Positions 63,307 to 64,000 of a stretch of 64,000 nucleotides of DNA are shown piece after piece. The notes beneath the pieces were generated by a model. It made no database searches and was not told the DNA's origin. It saw only the letters and a program-made list of their open reading frames with translations. The position numbers and the translations under genes were made by a program. How positions within the stretch are numbered: position 1 is the first letter of the stretch; each line of letters opens with the position of its first letter. The stretch is taken from positions 2,632,001 to 2,696,000 of the forward strand of contig NZ_CP092334.1 in assembly GCF_018595685.2 (NCBI RefSeq), given 5' to 3'. Source of the DNA: Flavihumibacter rivuli. GTDB taxonomy: Bacteria; Bacteroidota; Bacteroidia; Chitinophagales; Chitinophagaceae.

Positions 63307-63945
63307 CTATGGGGCCAATCTTTCGATCCTCCAGCTACCGGTTTCTTCGAGCGTGTAATGGATCCTGTCGTGCAGCCTGCTGGGCCTGCCCTGCCAGAAC
63401 TCAACGGTGATGGGCTTTACCCGATAACCACCCCAATGCGCAGGACGAGGTACCTGCTTGCCGGCAAAAGCATGGGCCAGTTCTTTTTCCGTCTGCTCTA
63501 ACTGTTCCCTGCTCGCCAGCACCTGGCTCTGTGGGGAAGCCAAAGCGCCGATCTGGCTGGTAACAGGTCGACTGGCAAAATAAGTATCACTCTCTTCTTC
63601 ACTTACCTTTTCGATAAGGCCTGTGATGCGTACCTGGCGCTCCAATTCTTTCCAGAAGAAGACCAGGCAGGCACGCGGATTTTCTTCCAACTGACGGCCC
63701 TTAAAACTATGATAGTTGGTGAAGAATACAAAACCACTCTCATCATATCCTTTTAACAAAACAATCCGTGCAGAAGGCAATCCATCCGCAGAAGCCGTAG
63801 CGAGGGTCATGGCATTCACCTCATCGATCTCACTTTTCATTGCTTCCAGCCACCAGGTATTGAACTGGGAAATCGGGTCAGCAGCAACATCAGATTCGGT
63901 CAGGGTATGGCGCATGTAGTCCTTGCGTATAGCGGCGATGCTCAT
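63307..63945 (-). CDS. pdxH: Pyridoxamine 5'-phosphate oxidase
   Basis: A 212-residue FMN enzyme that oxidises pyridoxamine- or pyridoxine-phosphate to pyridoxal 5'-phosphate. Motifs: ADPISQFNTWW, SARIVLLKGYDESGFVFFTN, KGRQLEENPRACLVFFW, SRPVTSQIGALASPQSQ and WGGYRVKPITVEFWQGRPSRLHDR with the WQGxxxRLHDR end. I start at 63945 (SIAAIRKDY); an ATG at 63957 is an alternative. The porin gene follows on the same strand, but the gap of about 80 bp leaves cotranscription open. Confidence 0.95.
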   Translation of the reverse strand: MSIAAIRKDYMRHTLTESDVAADPISQFNTWWLEAMKSEIDEVNAMTLATASADGLPSARIVLLKGYDESGFVFFTNYHSFKGRQLEENPRACLVFFWKELERQVRITGLIEKVSEEESDTYFASRPVTSQIGALASPQSQVLASREQLEQTEKELAHAFAGKQVPRPAHWGGYRVKPITVEFWQGRPSRLHDRIHYTLEETGSWRIERLAP

Positions 63946-64000
63946 GGTAAGAATCAATTTAGACCCAAAATTAAAGGCAGGCGCCCAAGCAAAACATGAT

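Overview
The window comes from a Bacteroidota chromosome, most likely a member of the Chitinophagaceae or a close relative. This is inferred from a SusC/SusD pair with surface lipoproteins, a membrane-tethered Reg_prop/Y_Y_Y/LuxR regulator, TAnnTTTG-type promoters without clear Shine-Dalgarno sites, a two-gene MetH, a bTHX ribosomal protein, and DUF4286 and DUF4386 genes. No 16S gene or ribosomal protein cluster is present to name the genus.

1-6.8 kb: a minus-strand run of secreted enzymes for fucosylated N-glycoproteins (two GH29 fucosidases, a glycosylasparaginase and a GH-D-like glycosidase), with a divergent AraC regulator. 6.8-18.6 kb: a beta-glucan utilisation locus made of the LuxR-type hybrid regulator, SusC, SusD, two PKD/CBM-like surface lipoproteins and a GH16 endoglucanase. 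The regulator and susC are separated by four helically phased direct repeats. 18.6-21.2 kb: an alkylation-repair group (AlkB-like dioxygenase, stand-alone Ada zinc domain, AraC-MGMT Ada). Two dispersed repeat families run into the 3' ends of two of these genes. 21.2-22.2 kb: no gene, but three tandem copies of a hairpin-rich unit of about 180 bp. 22.2-30.7 kb: alkane-hydroxylase-like enzyme, aldo/keto reductase, AraC regulator, SDR, small membrane proteins, secreted proteins, and a lipoprotein that joins an intradiol dioxygenase to a thioredoxin-like domain.

30.7-48.3 kb: visibly AT-richer, gene-sparse DNA with long empty gaps, small redox enzymes, esterases, lipoproteins (one interrupted by an in-frame TGA) and a LytS/LytR-type two-component pair. 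It ends at a tRNA-Arg(CCU) gene. 48.4-64 kb: dense housekeeping DNA: VOC, TPR, SRPBCC and Ig-like proteins, RecR, MetH in two parts, a Gdx/SugE exporter, CPBP protease, LOG-family protein, exonuclease III, DUF4286, HU, bTHX, a porin and PdxH.

The most interesting object is the 513-bp unit between the two metH genes. It is an AT-rich GxxExxY (PD-(D/E)XK-like) gene bounded by inverted arms of a palindromic repeat. The same palindrome occurs twice elsewhere in the window without a gene, so this may be a mobile element with gene-less derivatives.
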